The notes beneath the pieces were generated by a model. The model did no database searches, was not told the origin of the DNA, and saw only the letters and a program-made list of their open reading frames with translations. From Liopterus haemorrhoidalis (taxonomy: Eukaryota; Arthropoda; Insecta; Coleoptera; Dytiscidae), in assembly GCA_963971575.1 (NCBI GenBank), contig OZ020625.1, forward strand, positions 19,808,829 through 19,872,828: a stretch of DNA of 64,000 nucleotides. The letters are read 5' to 3'. This document shows, piece by piece, positions 46,329-57,964 of this stretch (positions within the stretch are counted from its first letter, which is position 1; each line of letters opens with the position of its first letter). The position numbers and the translations under genes are program-made.

Positions 46329-46548
46329 CATTTAGAATTATTTATATTTGAAGGTAGATCGTTTATATAAATCAGGAAGAGTAACGGCCCGAGGATCGAT
46401 CCTTGGGGTACAGAGTTCTTATTAAAAAGGATAGACGATCTAATTTTATTTATTTCTACAATTTGTGAGCGATCTGTTAAATATGAACATAGTAATTTGA
46501 GTGATATGCCTGTAACACCATAAAAAGATAATTTATCTAATAAGATAT

Positions 46549-47612
46549 TGTTACGTTTCTAAATTGCAGAGGGATTAAGTAGGCGAAGATTTTACATTGT
46601 TTAAATGCGTTGACAGGTCATCGGTCATTTGGTAACCAAAAAATATAAAAGTAACAAAAAAAAAAAATAAACGTTGTTATTCAGTGGTGTAAAAGTTTGG
46701 GTAGCGGAACATTGCAGTAAAACGCTCTTCGACTCCAAATATAATTCGAGTGATAGTATTTTTATATATTTGGGAACCCTGTAGTGGGGATTTGTATCAA
46801 AGAGTTTAGCTGCATATGGCTGTAGGCCCGTACGATTAATTCGGATCTTTGTTTCTGCTTTTAAAAATATATATATTTAAAACCACACTTAAGAGCCGCA
46901 TTCCATCTAAGGTAACGTTTTATTATTTTTTTTTTTTTGCACTTATCTTACTTTTATATTTTGCGTTATGGTGTATGATGTCCCGAACACAAATTTGAAC
47001 ATGTATTTCGACTTTTAGGCTCTAAATTTACGTCTACGTCTACCTCTACTTCTGCACCTTACTTCTTAGAACCCAGTTTCGTATCCTGTCTCAGACCAAA
47101 AATCTGCCAGATTATATTACGGCGTAGAGGAACGTAAATTGCGACAGAACGCTAGAGAAGAGGCTACGTGCGACATTGGTTGTGTCAAACCAAAATTTGG
47201 ATACAGATAAGAAACTTACGAAACTAGTTAAAAATTAGATAAGAAATTTAGTACATTGTTACATTGGGATTTTCTATATTGTCAAAATTGTTGCTTACTT
47301 TTAATATTCAAAATTATTCGAGGTTACGGGTCTGGAATTCCATCTGCGTACCTTGCTCTAGTTAATTTAAACATACTTAATTATCTTGTTTTCTTCCTCG
47401 TGTCCTCTACAATCTCTAATATAACTTCGCCTTATACATTGCAATTAAGGTTGTATTTTTTTTAATTGGGTCTTTAGGACCTACTGGTCGGTTCTAAATA
47501 CAAGTTTTTATAGACCAGTTGGCGCCCTTAAATTTATTTTATTTGTACCACACGACCACACCGGCTGTGTAAGCTAGCCGCTGGACAAACTAGAGTTAAA
47601 TTATTTGTAACA
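46549..47612. mobile_element. Probable solo LTR
   Basis: 1064 bp with ends TGTTACG... and ...TTTGTAACA and a 4-bp duplication ATAT (46545-46548, 47613-47616). Removing insert and one ATAT restores the LINE-3 frame at the SHDILLDKL motif, which defines the borders. TG...CA ends and 4-bp duplication fit a Gypsy-type LTR; no internal coding region. Confidence 0.75.
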
Positions 47613-48322
47613 ATATCATGAGAGACACTATCAAACGCTTTGCTAAGGTCGCAGAACGTTGCACTGACGAACTCTTCGTCAAAAGACTAACAAAAATGTA
47701 ATTGCACTAACAACTGCAAGAGTAGTAGACTTTCCCTGCCTGAATCCAAACTGTTGCGCTGTAAATAAATTATTATTTTCAAAGTACGACATTAACCTTG
47801 TTTTTATTATTGATTCTAAAATTTTTGAGATAACTGGAAGTATTGAGATGGGTCTGAAGTTGTCCAGTTTATCGATATTAGCTTTTTTTGTATTGGAGTT
47901 ATTTTTGCAATTTTTAGGGCTTCCGGAAAAACACCCTTCTCCAAACAAAAATGAACAATGAATTCTAATGGTGGACATATTATGTCGCTAATATGTTTTA
48001 CTATTGTAGAGTTGAACCCGTATATATCTGTGCTTTGTTTGTTATTCAAGTTTTTAATAATATTTTTTATTTCGTGTACATCGGTTGGATACATAAACAA
48101 GGAATAATCTGGACTCAAAAATGTTGTGTTTAAAAAGTAATAGGTGAAGCATTCGGAAGTGGAAGTTCATTGTGTATATTACAAGTTACAAGCCACATCT
48201 ACAAAATATTTGTTAAATTGTTCACAGGTAAAACTTGTCGCCATTACTTTGCTTGATGAGGATAATTCATTATTTATAACATGCCACACAGCCTTTGATC
48301 TATTATCTGAATTGTGTATATA

Positions 48323-49966
48323 CGAGCCCTGTCCACTATCAGTTGGCCCAGCTACGAAATTTTTACTTATTGGTGTTCAATTATCAGAAAGCGAATAGCT
48401 TATGAAATCTAGGTAACATTTTATTTTCAATTAAACATTTTAGAGATTTACGATTAATATTTACAACTATTAAAGTAAATTAATAAGAAAAAAATAATAT
48501 TTTCATTGGAAAGCCATTAACTTGGAAACCTATTTCAGAAGTTACCACTGGGTAACGTCACCTTTCATTTTTATAACAGCATTAATTCTTCTAAGCATAG
48601 TATCTACAAGATCTTGGCATTGTCGAGGAGTAAAATTATCCCATATTTCTTGAAGCTTTAGTCTTCATTCTGGAATTGTTCTAGCCGGTGTTATAAGCAA
48701 TCGTTTTTTCATATCGTGCCAAAGTATCTCGATGGGGGATAAGTCTGGGCTACTTGAAACCCACTCTAAAAGTGGAATAGAATGATCACGGAACCATTTT
48801 AAAGATTTTTTTTACGTATGGCAAGCGGCTCCATCTTGTTGAAAAATAAAATCCTCCCCAGAGATTAATGCATGTTCCATAGTTGGCAACAGAGACTCCT
48901 CTAAAATACTTAACTATTTGGCTGTGTTAACAATGCCATCGATAAAATGAAGTTTTCCTCCACCTCTTGCAGACATTGAACCCCACACCATGACAGATGC
49001 TGGAAATTTCACCTTCCTTTTCAAGCAATCGGGATGATATGCTTCATGTTTCTGACGAACAACTCTGCTCCGGTTGTCCCCTACACAGACTTCAAACCTA
49101 GACTCATCGTTCCATTGCACGCTGTTCCACTTTTCACAATTCCATATTTTATGTTCTCTTGTCCATTCAACCTGTTTTTTTTTTGCTTAGACGTCAACAA
49201 TGGTTTTTCCTTGGCCTAAGAAAGTTTTGTAAATTTCTGTAAATATACATTTAAGAGTCCGATTAAAAAAATATGACCTTATAGGTGCCAAATCCTAATT
49301 TTTTAGCTTTCTTATGACATGTAGACCTTGAAACACGTCTTCCAACAACATCGCTGCACAGTATGTACACTCAACTGACTGTAGTTAGCACGTCTGTTAT
49401 CCTTAATAATTCTTTTCAATGCACGTTTGTCATTGTACGTCAGTGTAGTTTTCTTCACGTACTGGGGCTTTGGGGCAACTGAATCACTTGTTTTGTACAA
49501 TTTTACAATATTTTTAATACTGTATCTTGACAAACCTAATAATTTTCCGATTTCGGAATTGGTTTTTCCTGTTTTTGCTAAGTTCACAATGATTAACCGA
49601 ATTTTTTCATCAATAGCTTTGCCTCTGCCCATGTTTTAAAATTATTTAGACTTAACACTTTTAATACATCACAGTCAATAAACAAACTTTGTTTTCCAAC
49701 GCCTACTACGCATAGCTACCGCAAAAACCCAGTTATTTTATATACAGTACAAGAATACATGAACTCAAAAAATACGTTTGTTTTAGGAATATTATTTTTA
49801 TAATCATAAATTAAATATTACGGAATAAATTTTGACCCCTTCGCTTCTAATATGATTATATTGTCAAAAAATGTACAAAGCAGCATTTACTTTCACTTAT
49901 TATTTAATAATTTCTAAAGAAACTGAAAATTTCATTGCTGGGCCAACTGAAAGTGGACAGGGCTCG
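48323..49966 (-). mobile_element. Tc1-like DNA transposon
   Basis: About 30-bp terminal inverted repeats, CGAGCCCTGTCCACTATCAG at left against the complement of ...CTGAAAGTGGACAGGGCTCG at right, flanked by TA (48321-48322, 49967-49968). 1644 bp; carries a broken transposase on the minus strand. Inserted in LINE-3; the LINE frame resumes across it. Confidence 0.93.
48690..49632 (-). pseudogene. Tc1-like transposase, broken
   Basis: 49632-49312 encodes the start (MGRGKAIDEKIRLIIVNLAK) and paired-like helix-turn-helix (IGKLLGLSRYSIKNIVKLYK). 49120-48914 gives WNDESRFEV (first catalytic D nearby) and VMVWGSMSARGGGKLHFIDG. 48850-48690 gives FIFQQDGAACHT (second D), a stop, then SSPDLSPIEILWHDMKKR (E), consistent with DD34E. 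Frameshifts and stops mean it is inactive. Confidence 0.88.
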
Positions 49967-50002
49967 TAGTTACTGTTATAAAGTTTTTTTGCTATGGCTA
50001 AT

Positions 50003-51016
50003 TTAGTTATGTTTTTTGAAGTTTTTATACAGGTTTACTAAATATTGGGTGTTACATTTTTTTGACAAATAAAAAATGAGATCAAGCGTATTTTTAATTT
50101 CAAGTAATTCAGGAGTGAACCAGTTAGATTTTTTTTTTATTTTAGTCTTTTTTATAGGAAAGGCGCAATGGAAAGAAGATAATAAAACATTGTGAAAAAT
50201 TTCGAAGCATTCATCGGGGTTATTCAGTTTACATATGAGTTTCCAATCAGTTGCTAGCAAATTGTTATAATACATATCGAGACCGTTTACCGTTATGGGT
50301 CTGCAATATGTTGGTTTAATACTAATATCGTTTTCATTCTGCTCTGTGTAGAATGATATTGTTTGCACAAAATGATCCGATAAATGATCTTTAATCACTG
50401 TAGATTGGTAGTTTACCGTATACATAAATATGTTGTCAATGCAGCATGCTGACGTAGCTGTAACGCGGGTTGGTTCAAAAATCGTTTGATGTAAGTCATA
50501 CGATTTTAACAAATTGATAACATCATATCTATGTTGATTTTCTTTCAAAAAATACACATTAAAATCACCTAATACTAAAAGATGTTTACTATTAATAAAG
50601 ATTTAGTTTAAAATGGATGTCAAGTTATTTAAAAAAGTCTGAAAGGTACCCGAAGGAGATCTATATAATAAAAGTATTGTTAAATTATAATTTTTTATTT
50701 CAACTGCAGTAAACTCGCATTGTTTCTCAATATTAAAATTTTTAACCCATGTCAGTTCTTTAACGGTAAAGTTAATTTTTGTAAAAACGAGTAGACCTCC
50801 ATGCTTATATTGTTCTCTACAATAAAAAGATTGCCTATAATAGTTGTCAAAATTATAAAAATCTATTTCATTTTTTGTTAGCCAATGCTCACTGAAACAT
50901 AAAACATCCGGTTTGATTTTGAGAATTTTTAAAAACAAATCATCTTCTAATACCTTATTTCTCAAACATTGTATATTTATATGAAAAACACATAGAGGCC
51001 CTTTTGGGAATGACAA
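50003..51016 (-). pseudogene. LINE-3 ORF2 endonuclease
   Basis: 51016-50603: VFHINIQCLRNKVLEDD, DVLCFSEHWLTKNEI (catalytic E), YKHGGLLVF and LLLYRSPSG. A stop at about 50602 interrupts the GDFN region (LLVLGDFNV-like LVLGDFN on the next frame segment). 50557-50003: ACCIDNIFMYT, DHLSDHFVQTISF (catalytic SDH), KKSNWFTPELLEIK. Apurinic-type endonuclease that nicks target DNA; one stop inactivates this copy. Confidence 0.85.
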
Positions 51017-51198
51017 TAATTATTCTTGCATAGTTAAGTTTGGTTTGTTGGCTTCGGACGAGGATGAAAAATTATTAAGTGTTTTTTCTTTATTAATTAT
51101 TATTTTACTTTCATTTTTTTTTAATATTTGTTAATTTTTGTCTATGTTCAGAATCTTTTGGTTTAGTAGAAAATTTTTATTGACACTATTATTTATCT

Positions 51199-51705
51199 TT
51201 ATAGATCTAATAACCAAATTATCAAAAAATTTATTAGTTCCTTAACTATTATATATTTACCTCTAAAGTTAATATTAATTTTGTCATAAGAATAAAATTT
51301 GATACCTAATATCAAGTTGGAGTCAAAATAATAAAAATTAAATGTATTTGCACACATTTTATATAGAAATTTATTAATGAGATATATGTCATTATTTAAA
51401 TAATTCATTTTCATATTGTAAGGAACAGAACATATTATGATGTTTGTGTGAGAAATTACACTTTTTAAAAGAGTGAATAACTTGAACAAATATTTAGTGT
51501 TACTATTACATATAAAATCATTTGTACCTGCCATTAATACAATATAATCATTAAAATTAAACAATTTGGTTAAAGCTGTAATATCATTAATAACTTCATT
51601 TAGCTTAGCATTTGGTTTGAATATACAATTAATATTATATTGGGCATTGGATTTATAAAAGAGGGAACCAATATTTCTTGCATGACTATCACCTAGTATT
51701 GTCAA
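51199..51705 (-). pseudogene. LINE-3 ORF1, SGNH/GDSL esterase-like domain, 5' truncated
   Basis: 168 codons beginning within the domain: TILGDSHARNIG (GDS nucleophile block), IVLMAGTNDF (AGTND block) and a C-terminal YDKININFRGK stretch at the place of the His block. Esterase domains in ORF1 are known for CR1-clade LINEs. Upstream frame ends at about 51713 where unrelated sequence starts, so the N-terminal part is missing. Substrate is unknown. Confidence 0.8.
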
Positions 51706-51806
51706 CTGACAATAACTGAAGCGCCTCTAGTGAGATTTTGAGAAACTGACGGTTGTAGGATAGTCGAGTTTGTTTATTGTTGTTTTCATAGCAAGTTTTT
51801 AAAAAA

Positions 51807-52047
51807 ATGTCTTTAAAATTGCAAGAAAACATTAAATGCAACGTGAATTGTTGTGTTTATCTTTGCAATGCAAAAGTAGGTCGTGAAAGAGACCTAAGTT
51901 TTCATCGTGGCAAAAAAAAACGTGTTTCTGAATTTACGTGGTGGTGCACGTGTAGTTATGGCTAGAAGACAAGCATGGGAATATGTTCTTAGAAGTGGAA
52001 AGACAGTTGAAGACCATTTTAGAGTGTGTTCCCGTGTGTTTCAATAA
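51807..52047 (+). pseudogene. THAP-domain remnant of an ISL2EU-like transposase
   Basis: MSLKLQENIKCNVNCCVYLC... gives the first Cys pair; a frameshift near 51930 leads to VVMARRQAWEYVLRSGKTVE and FRVCSRVFQ, where the conserved CSLHF is lost. Flanks repeat AGCGCCTCTA (51722 and 52117), in direct orientation. No DDE part follows. Confidence 0.75.
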
Positions 52048-52299
52048 ATATCACATGAAGATACTATTGAACCTGTCAAAAATATCCTACCAAAGTCAGC
52101 CATGATGTAAAATGCAGTAGCGCCTCTATAGGTAGTGTCAGATGTCAATAAGAACACTGGGTTTAATACTGCAGTTTGTGGCATGTAAATCAGCTGGCTT
52201 GCAGGTAGCGATCGAAGAGTCATTGCGCAGGGCTGACTCACATTCCGACACTTGATTGGCAGGGGCTGATTGCGGCTCCGGTGTAGGTGGGAGATCAAG

Positions 52300-53447
52300 A
52301 TGAGAGGATAAATCTGACGCTCGATTGACACATGTGCGCATGCTTCAAAATGACTGAGCGGAGATTAAAAATATAATATTCTGATTTATTGTGGATATAT
52401 TTAAGATTATCATTAATACATCAATAATAAGACAATAATAATCATCAATTTATTATTTATTTATTTATTTAATAGAACAGCACGTAGCTAATATGAACAA
52501 TAATACAAAACAAGAAAAAACAAAAAACAAAAGGAACAAATATCAGTGTTGTCGAAGTTAGTCATAAAATTATTGTTAAGCAACAAATAATTCATTCTTA
52601 AATTATAATTTGCTTAAATAAATACAAAGGAGATAAAATGAATGAAATTACACGTGTGTGTGTGTGTTAAGACAAAAAAAAGTTACTTCTGTATTTTTTC
52701 AATAATATTTTCTTCCTCTTGCGTTGTCGGTTTTTTAAAATATGCGACTTCTTAATTTTTTTCCTGGTACTAAATATAGAAATTTGTTTATTAATTTTTT
52801 TATTACTTGGTTCAAATGTTGTCGTATCTAGTTGGTGTTTCAGTTTTTTATTTTCTTTGTTAATTTCTAAACATTTTCTATAAGTATAAGCCCAAAGATT
52901 GGGCTTCTCATAATAATTTGTGAAAAATTATTCACCAAATATTTTCATGTCATTGATCGAAAGTAAAAAACTATTGCTTTTGGTAACATTTCTATAAATT
53001 TTGATTCTTCAAGGGTTATTTCTAAAGTTTTTAAAGTTCGGTGCCCATCACTGCACACCAGGCATTGTAAAACACTTCATTTATATCGGATATAAAAACA
53101 ATGCAATTTATTAAACCGATTTTTTTGAAAATTTTACGAAAAAAAAAAAATCATGAACAGTAGTGTCCTGCCTGTTTGTAAACATACATGACGCAGGAAA
53201 CCCCTCGCCATATTCGTCGATTACCATTAAAGTTTATCTTATGAATACTTTTTAAATGGACATTTAAATTATATTGTTTTGAAAATATTTTATTGCAAAT
53301 TAATCACATCACAGACATTTTCAATTTATTTAAAAATGTGTGCGCTGCATATAAGTCCATGTAAACACAACAGTGGTTTCCTCGTTTCCCGCTACACTTG
53401 AACGCATGCGTATATGTGTCAATCGAGCGTCAGATTTATCCTCTCAT
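52300..53447. mobile_element. Element with 44-bp terminal inverted repeats
   Basis: 52300-52343 and 53404-53447 are inverted repeats matching at about 42 of 44 positions (ATGAGAGGATAAATC... ending CGCATGC). Flanks GAGATCAAG and GAGATCAAA, an 8- or 9-bp target duplication. Size 1148 bp. The minus strand keeps a worn coding look around 52750-53000 (NPWAYTYRKC-like, ENKKLKHQLD coiled coil). P-like or Mutator-like; the superfamily is not decided. Confidence 0.85.
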
Positions 53448-53602
53448 GAGATCAAAGGGCGTGACGTCGGTGATTCCAACGAGAGGTCAATGACCGGGGC
53501 TTCCAGTTTGGTTTTCTATTAATTTCTTAAGATAGTCATTTTCACTTCCAAGTTTATTAACAGTTTTATTTAAAGTTTCTATTTCAGAAGATTTAGAATA
53601 AT

Positions 53603-53800
53603 TTAATTTAATTTATTAATTTTATCTTTATGACTCACTAAGTTATTTTCCTCACTAGGACCATCAGTGGAGATTTCACTAACATTTTTAATTCTTTGTA
53701 TTGGAGTGGCTTTATTTCCTCTCGTATCGAGACCTAGATTACTTAGTTTTTCTTCTAATTCAGTTATTTTAAGATCTTTCAGTTCTTTAACTTCTGACAT
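53603..53800 (-). CDS. SAP-motif ORF, probable retroelement gag start (fragment)
   Basis: 65 codons. LKITELEEKLSNLGLDTRGN followed by KATPIQRIK fits a SAP motif (two helices, glycine turn, basic end), used for nucleic-acid binding and common at the N-terminus of insect retroelement gag proteins. After the stop at 53603 a coiled-coil-like segment continues to about 53500 in another frame. Nothing else of the element is visible. Could also be a LINE ORF1; not a clear host gene. Confidence 0.45.
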   Translation of the reverse strand: MSEVKELKDLKITELEEKLSNLGLDTRGNKATPIQRIKNVSEISTDGPSEENNLVSHKDKINKLN

Positions 53801-54418
53801 TTTTGCGTATATAAGTATAGGGTAAATGCACCAATACTCAGCCTAATTAGGTCATAATTAAGTTGTAACTTACGTAAGTCTATATTATTATCTTTATTTA
53901 TTGATAATTTTTTTATGTGTATGAGTTTAAATATCAATTAATTATATAATTTACAAGCCATTAATATGATTTGCATAGTTTTTTATAAAAAAATTAAAAA
54001 CTAATAAATTTCAAAATTCACCAATAGCCAGCCACCAAAAACCAAACGTCAGCCGGTTTATTCACCAAAGATCAGCCTTGGGGTAAGAAAACTACCTTTA
54101 ATTATTTTATTGCAAAATATCACATTTTATTGAAGAATACAGAATTATATTTTAATTACTATATATATATGTATATATATATACACACACACAAAAATAA
54201 TAATTGGTATTTACTACAAAAATAATTTTGATTAAAGTAATCAACATAAATTCTCCATTCTAATTGCTAACAACATACAAATAAATACCTTCATTTATAA
54301 TTAATAAAAATATATATCAAAATGAAAATCTAATACCTATCTCTGATAAAAAAAAATAAATGCCTAGGTATAATACTGGTTAACGGCTTAAGATGCCACG
54401 ACCAAAATATCAAAAAAA

Positions 54419-57253
54419 TTAACATAAATGGCAAAAAAAATCGTAGTTTATTGCATTTTCATAAGGCGTATCACGCAAAGTGCAGCACTTTAGGTGATAC
54501 CACCTCGGGCAATTATCACACCCAACATTTTTAAGTTCTTCTTCCTCCACGTCACTTTCTAATTCTTCCATGCAGCCGCTGCAGAGTATTTTTTCTTTTT
54601 TTATTTTTTTTTGTACTTTTTCTAATTTCATCTTCTTTCTTTCCTCTTTGCGTTGTTCTTTCGCCTTTATTTCATCAGACTTCTTTCTTTCTTTTTCTGT
54701 CATAATATTTCGCCATGCCGCTGATGATATTGCACTAGGTAATTTTTCTCTCATTCTGGGTCTCACTTTTTTTGCTCCTGCTATAGGAGTCGGAAAAAAT
54801 AAATGGTTTTCCATTGAGGTCCTTTTTTTACTTGCCCGACCTTAATATATAAGGGGCAAGTATTGTAATCGCGAAAATTTTCGATGTCGAGATTTTGACG
54901 GATGACCACGTTTCATGGTCCAGGGAATCCAAAAAACCTATTTTCGAAGTGCCGTCCGTATGTGTGTGTGTGTGTGTGTGTGTGTGTCTGTCTGTGTGTA
55001 TACACGATAACTCAAAAACGGTTTAACTTAAAGAGTTCGTTCTGGTACTAAAAAATTCTCCTATTAAATGGGAAGAACCCTATTGTTTTTTATGAAAATC
55101 GGTTGACTAGAAATGGGAGTTTACTCGTGTCGATTTTAAGATTTTTGCGAATATTTAGCAACAGAAAAATATTTCGAAAAAATTTATTGAATAAAAGTTA
55201 CTATAAATGCAATAACTAATAACTTTTATTTGAGACGTTTTTTGATAAAACGAAAAATTTCGAAAAAATTTTGTAAAATTATTTAAAGTTTTTCCAAGTC
55301 TCAATTTTTTCATACTTATATGTAACGTTTCCATGGTCATGATAATTAATTCGTAACTAGTATAGCAAGCCTTGGACAAAAATTTGTATAGAACATAATT
55401 AGATGTATTTTGGAAGATTTATCTAAATATTTATTTTTTTTTTTTAAATTTACATTGTTTTTTAAATATTTTTTTTTATGGGAGGGCAAGTCTAGCGGAG
55501 GTTTCCCTTCGCCACTGGTTTATTATTGTAGGCAAGCTCTCTTTAATGGGCATTTCTAAAGATTTTTCTTCTACTAGAAGATCATTATTATCATGTAAAT
55601 TATGCAACGGGGAATTTTGGGGTTCACTAAAAAAGTTTTCTAGGCGTTGCAATGATGAATTGGGAGACTGTGGTAATAATTCTGGTAAACTTTGGGTTTC
55701 AGTGGATAAGTTGTTGTTCTCATCATTAGTTAAAATAATTGGCATTTCTATTAACTTATCATTAGAAACCATTTCATCAACGGGAATTTCATCCAAAATC
55801 ATTGCTCCATCAGGGGAGACAATGTAATTACCAGGGGTAATGTCCAATGCAATATCGGATTGTGTTACAACTTTGCTTTGCTTTGCCTTATTAATTTCGT
55901 TTATTACTGTTTCTACATTTATTTCAGAGGCAGTCAGCTGCTCACGAAGATTTAGAATAACGGCTACTGCTGCTTCATAATCTTCATTTTTTAAAACTTT
56001 TTGTTGGTCGTTGCTTTCGTGTCTAAAATTTTCAATAGCATTTTGTATGCATTTGGAATAGTCCACGGCATTAGGATCAAAGGGATATAAACCGCATTTC
56101 CGAAAACCATTTTTTATGGTGTCTGTTAAGTCTTTGTTATTAAGTGTACTTAATAACAAAGGGCAAAAAGTAGATTTTGTCAACACGCAATTCACGTTTT
56201 CTGTTTTGTTTTGCCAATTTCTTACCGTTTTCTTCCACTCCGTTTTTAACGGTTTGAAAACACTAACATCTGCAGGTTGCATCATATGAGTGGTATTTGG
56301 AGGTAATGCATATAGTATTATATCATTTTTAAAACAAAAGGTACTTAATTCCATGGTTAAGGACCATGGGATTTGTGACCATCTATTAGTAACAGCACTG
56401 GCTTTTTAATCAATTTCTCTGTTAGCCACACATTCACACCATTGACTATATACTCATAAAAAGTCTCACTTTTCATCCAGCCTGTTTCTGATCTTCCCAA
56501 AAACCAATCATGTGGCATACTATTTATAATATCTTTCGGGGGCCTTACATAAGGAAAAACAACCATAGGAGGTACAGTGTCTCCAGCTGCTGTAAATACC
56601 AATAGTACAGTAATAGTTTCCTTTTCATTTCCTTTCTGTACTTCATAAATATTTTTCCAACCTTTGGGAGCAATGACTTTTCCTGTTTTTGGACAGATAC
56701 TAAAACTAGTTTCATCCCCATTTAAAATTCTTTTTGGGTCAAGTATAATATCATCGGCGCCAATTTCTTTCAAATAATTTTCTAATTCACGAAACCATTT
56801 TCTAATAGTCTCCTCAGTGATAATTGCTCTCCCTTTCGACAAACCTTCAGGAGTTCTATGGACTAACTCCGGATGTCGGTTTAAAAATAAATTGTACCAT
56901 TTTCTTCCAGGTCTGTCATCAATAAATGGGTTTTCTCTTTTATCTTCAGTTATTATCATTTTAACTGTATTTAATAGGTCGTCTTTTTTCCTAGGAAAGC
57001 CACACTTTGCTAAATTTATACACCATTCTACCAATTTATTTTCTTCTTCTAAACTTAACACAGTATCTCGTCCCATTTTTGATGTATTTTCAGAAACCCT
57101 TCCATGGAGCCTATCTTGCAATGTGCCACGAGGTACTCCATAGCGCCTACTTGCTTCCCTAATACTAATGTTGTCTTTTCTTATAGCTAAAATAGCATTT
57201 TGAACTGCCTCTCTTTTGTACTGCAGAATTGGTCTTTTAAGGGTTTTTGGCAT
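54419..57253 (-). pseudogene. pogo/Tigger transposase with C-terminal PHD-like finger, broken
   Basis: 57253-56357 (298 codons): psq-type helix-turn-helix (REASRRYGVPRGTLQDRL), CENP-B-type second DNA-binding domain (LVEWCINLAKCGFPRKKDDL ... GRKWYNLFLNRHPEL), then the DDE_1 core with D180 (LNGDETSF) and D291 (LLLIDGHKSH). A frameshift at about 56355 moves to 56354-55476, with PPNTTHMMQPADVSVFKPLK (third D) and NGFRKCGLYPFDP. The gene then breaks at a repeat (54836-55478) and resumes at 54814-54419 with a basic helix and a PHD-like Cys/His cluster (CSGC, CDNCPRWYHLKCC, CHLC). Otherwise well preserved, so inactivation looks recent. Confidence 0.88.
54836..55478. repeat. Dispersed repeat inserted in the pogo transposase (copy 2 of 4640-5145)
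   Basis: Flanked by ACTTGCCC and GGGCAAGT, which are inverted rather than direct. Contains a GT microsatellite (54960-54988) and the shared segment described at 4640. Reading frame of the host gene (ETSARLA... SKKRTSMENHL) spans the insert. Confidence 0.8.
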
Positions 57254-57964
57254 TTTTATACAATCTGGAATTAAATTTAAGAAAATAAGTTCTACTGATA
57301 TGCTTTCCTATTTAATATAAGAAATTTTAAACAAATCGGCTGATTATGGGTGAAAACTGTTCCTAAAGTCAGCCTCTGATAGGAAATGTGGCCGACTATT
57401 GGGTTTGTAATGAAATTTTTATGTACTGTACTGTCTACTGAAATTCTCTACTACATTTATACCAGCATGCAAAATTGTACTATAATCAGTCACATTTTAC
57501 AAATTACCAATAGTCAGCCACAGGGGCTGAGTTAAGGATATTGAAATAAACTTTACCACCAAAGTTCAGCCCCCAAAATTTTTATAAAACCCGCCAATAT
57601 AACCTTAAAATAACATATTAGAAGTTATTTTTAATATGTTTATAGATGATATAAAACAAATCTAATAAATAATAATAATACAAATTGTTGGTACTTACCT
57701 ATGAAGTTAACACTACCACTTATAACATAAGCTGGATAAACAAATGGCGGCGAAACTAGAATAACATCGGCATAAATAAATGGCTGACTAGGGGCACAGT
57801 GTCTCATCCAGTCTACCATGTGACATTATATTTGAAAAACATACATAAAGGTACGAGACAAAATTAATAGATGGTGATAATAGTCACTACTGTACTATTT
57901 ATTGCGTTTTTTTCAAAACGTGGCTGACTATTGGTGCCGGCTGAAATTAGGGACGTTTACCCTA

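Larger units (their letters stand above)
44130..48322 (-). pseudogene. LINE-3 ORF2 reverse transcriptase, in pieces
   Basis: Pieces in order: SDNRSKAVWHVINNE; NIDKLDNFRPISILPVISK; AQQFGFRQGKSTTLAV; FCDLSKAFDSVSHDI (motif A); LDKLSFYGVTGISLKLL; NSVPQGSILGPLLFLIYIND (motif B); CILFADDTTFL (catalytic FADD); LGLHIDSSLNWKRH; then LTLPAMFILYCLIYVKSE and NSPRYWGPEFFNRLPDRIK. Reading continues across each insertion site when the insert and one target duplication are ignored. Extra frameshifts near 44520 and 47900 show it is dead independent of the inserts. Confidence 0.85.
43956..51713 (-). mobile_element. CR1-clade LINE (LINE-3) with esterase-like ORF1, split by three insertions
   Basis: Minus-strand order from right: ORF1 (51705-51199), endonuclease (51016-50003), linker resumed at 48322-48180, RT fingers (48118-47680), motif A (47690-47617), RT palm (46545-46337), YADD and thumb (44922-44529), C-terminus (44438-44130), 3' tail of TAA/TAT-type repeats near 43955. 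Interrupted by a Tc1 element, a probable solo LTR and a hAT-like element, each with target duplications, so about 3.6 kb is LINE. The 5' part of ORF1 is absent. Confidence 0.85.
53820..57962 (-). mobile_element. pogo/Tigger DNA transposon
   Basis: Ends GGGTAAATG.. and ..CGTTTACCC flanked by TA (53818-53819, 57963-57964). Both ends carry repeated copies of a CCAATANTCAGCC-like motif (left 53831, 54022; right 57365-57400, 57507, 57790, 57925). It carries one transposase gene on the minus strand that is split by a 640-bp repeat insertion. Confidence 0.9.

Noticed and set aside
46549..47612. Full-length LTR retrotransposon
   Set aside because: Only 1064 bp, with no gag or pol and no second LTR inside; a solo LTR fits better.
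48144..48398. 84-codon plus-strand ORF
   Set aside because: Antisense to LINE-3 linker sequence and runs into the Tc1 terminal repeat.
52300..53447. Assignment to P elements
   Set aside because: Target duplication of 8 bp would fit, but no THAP or P-type transposase is readable and the termini do not start CA.
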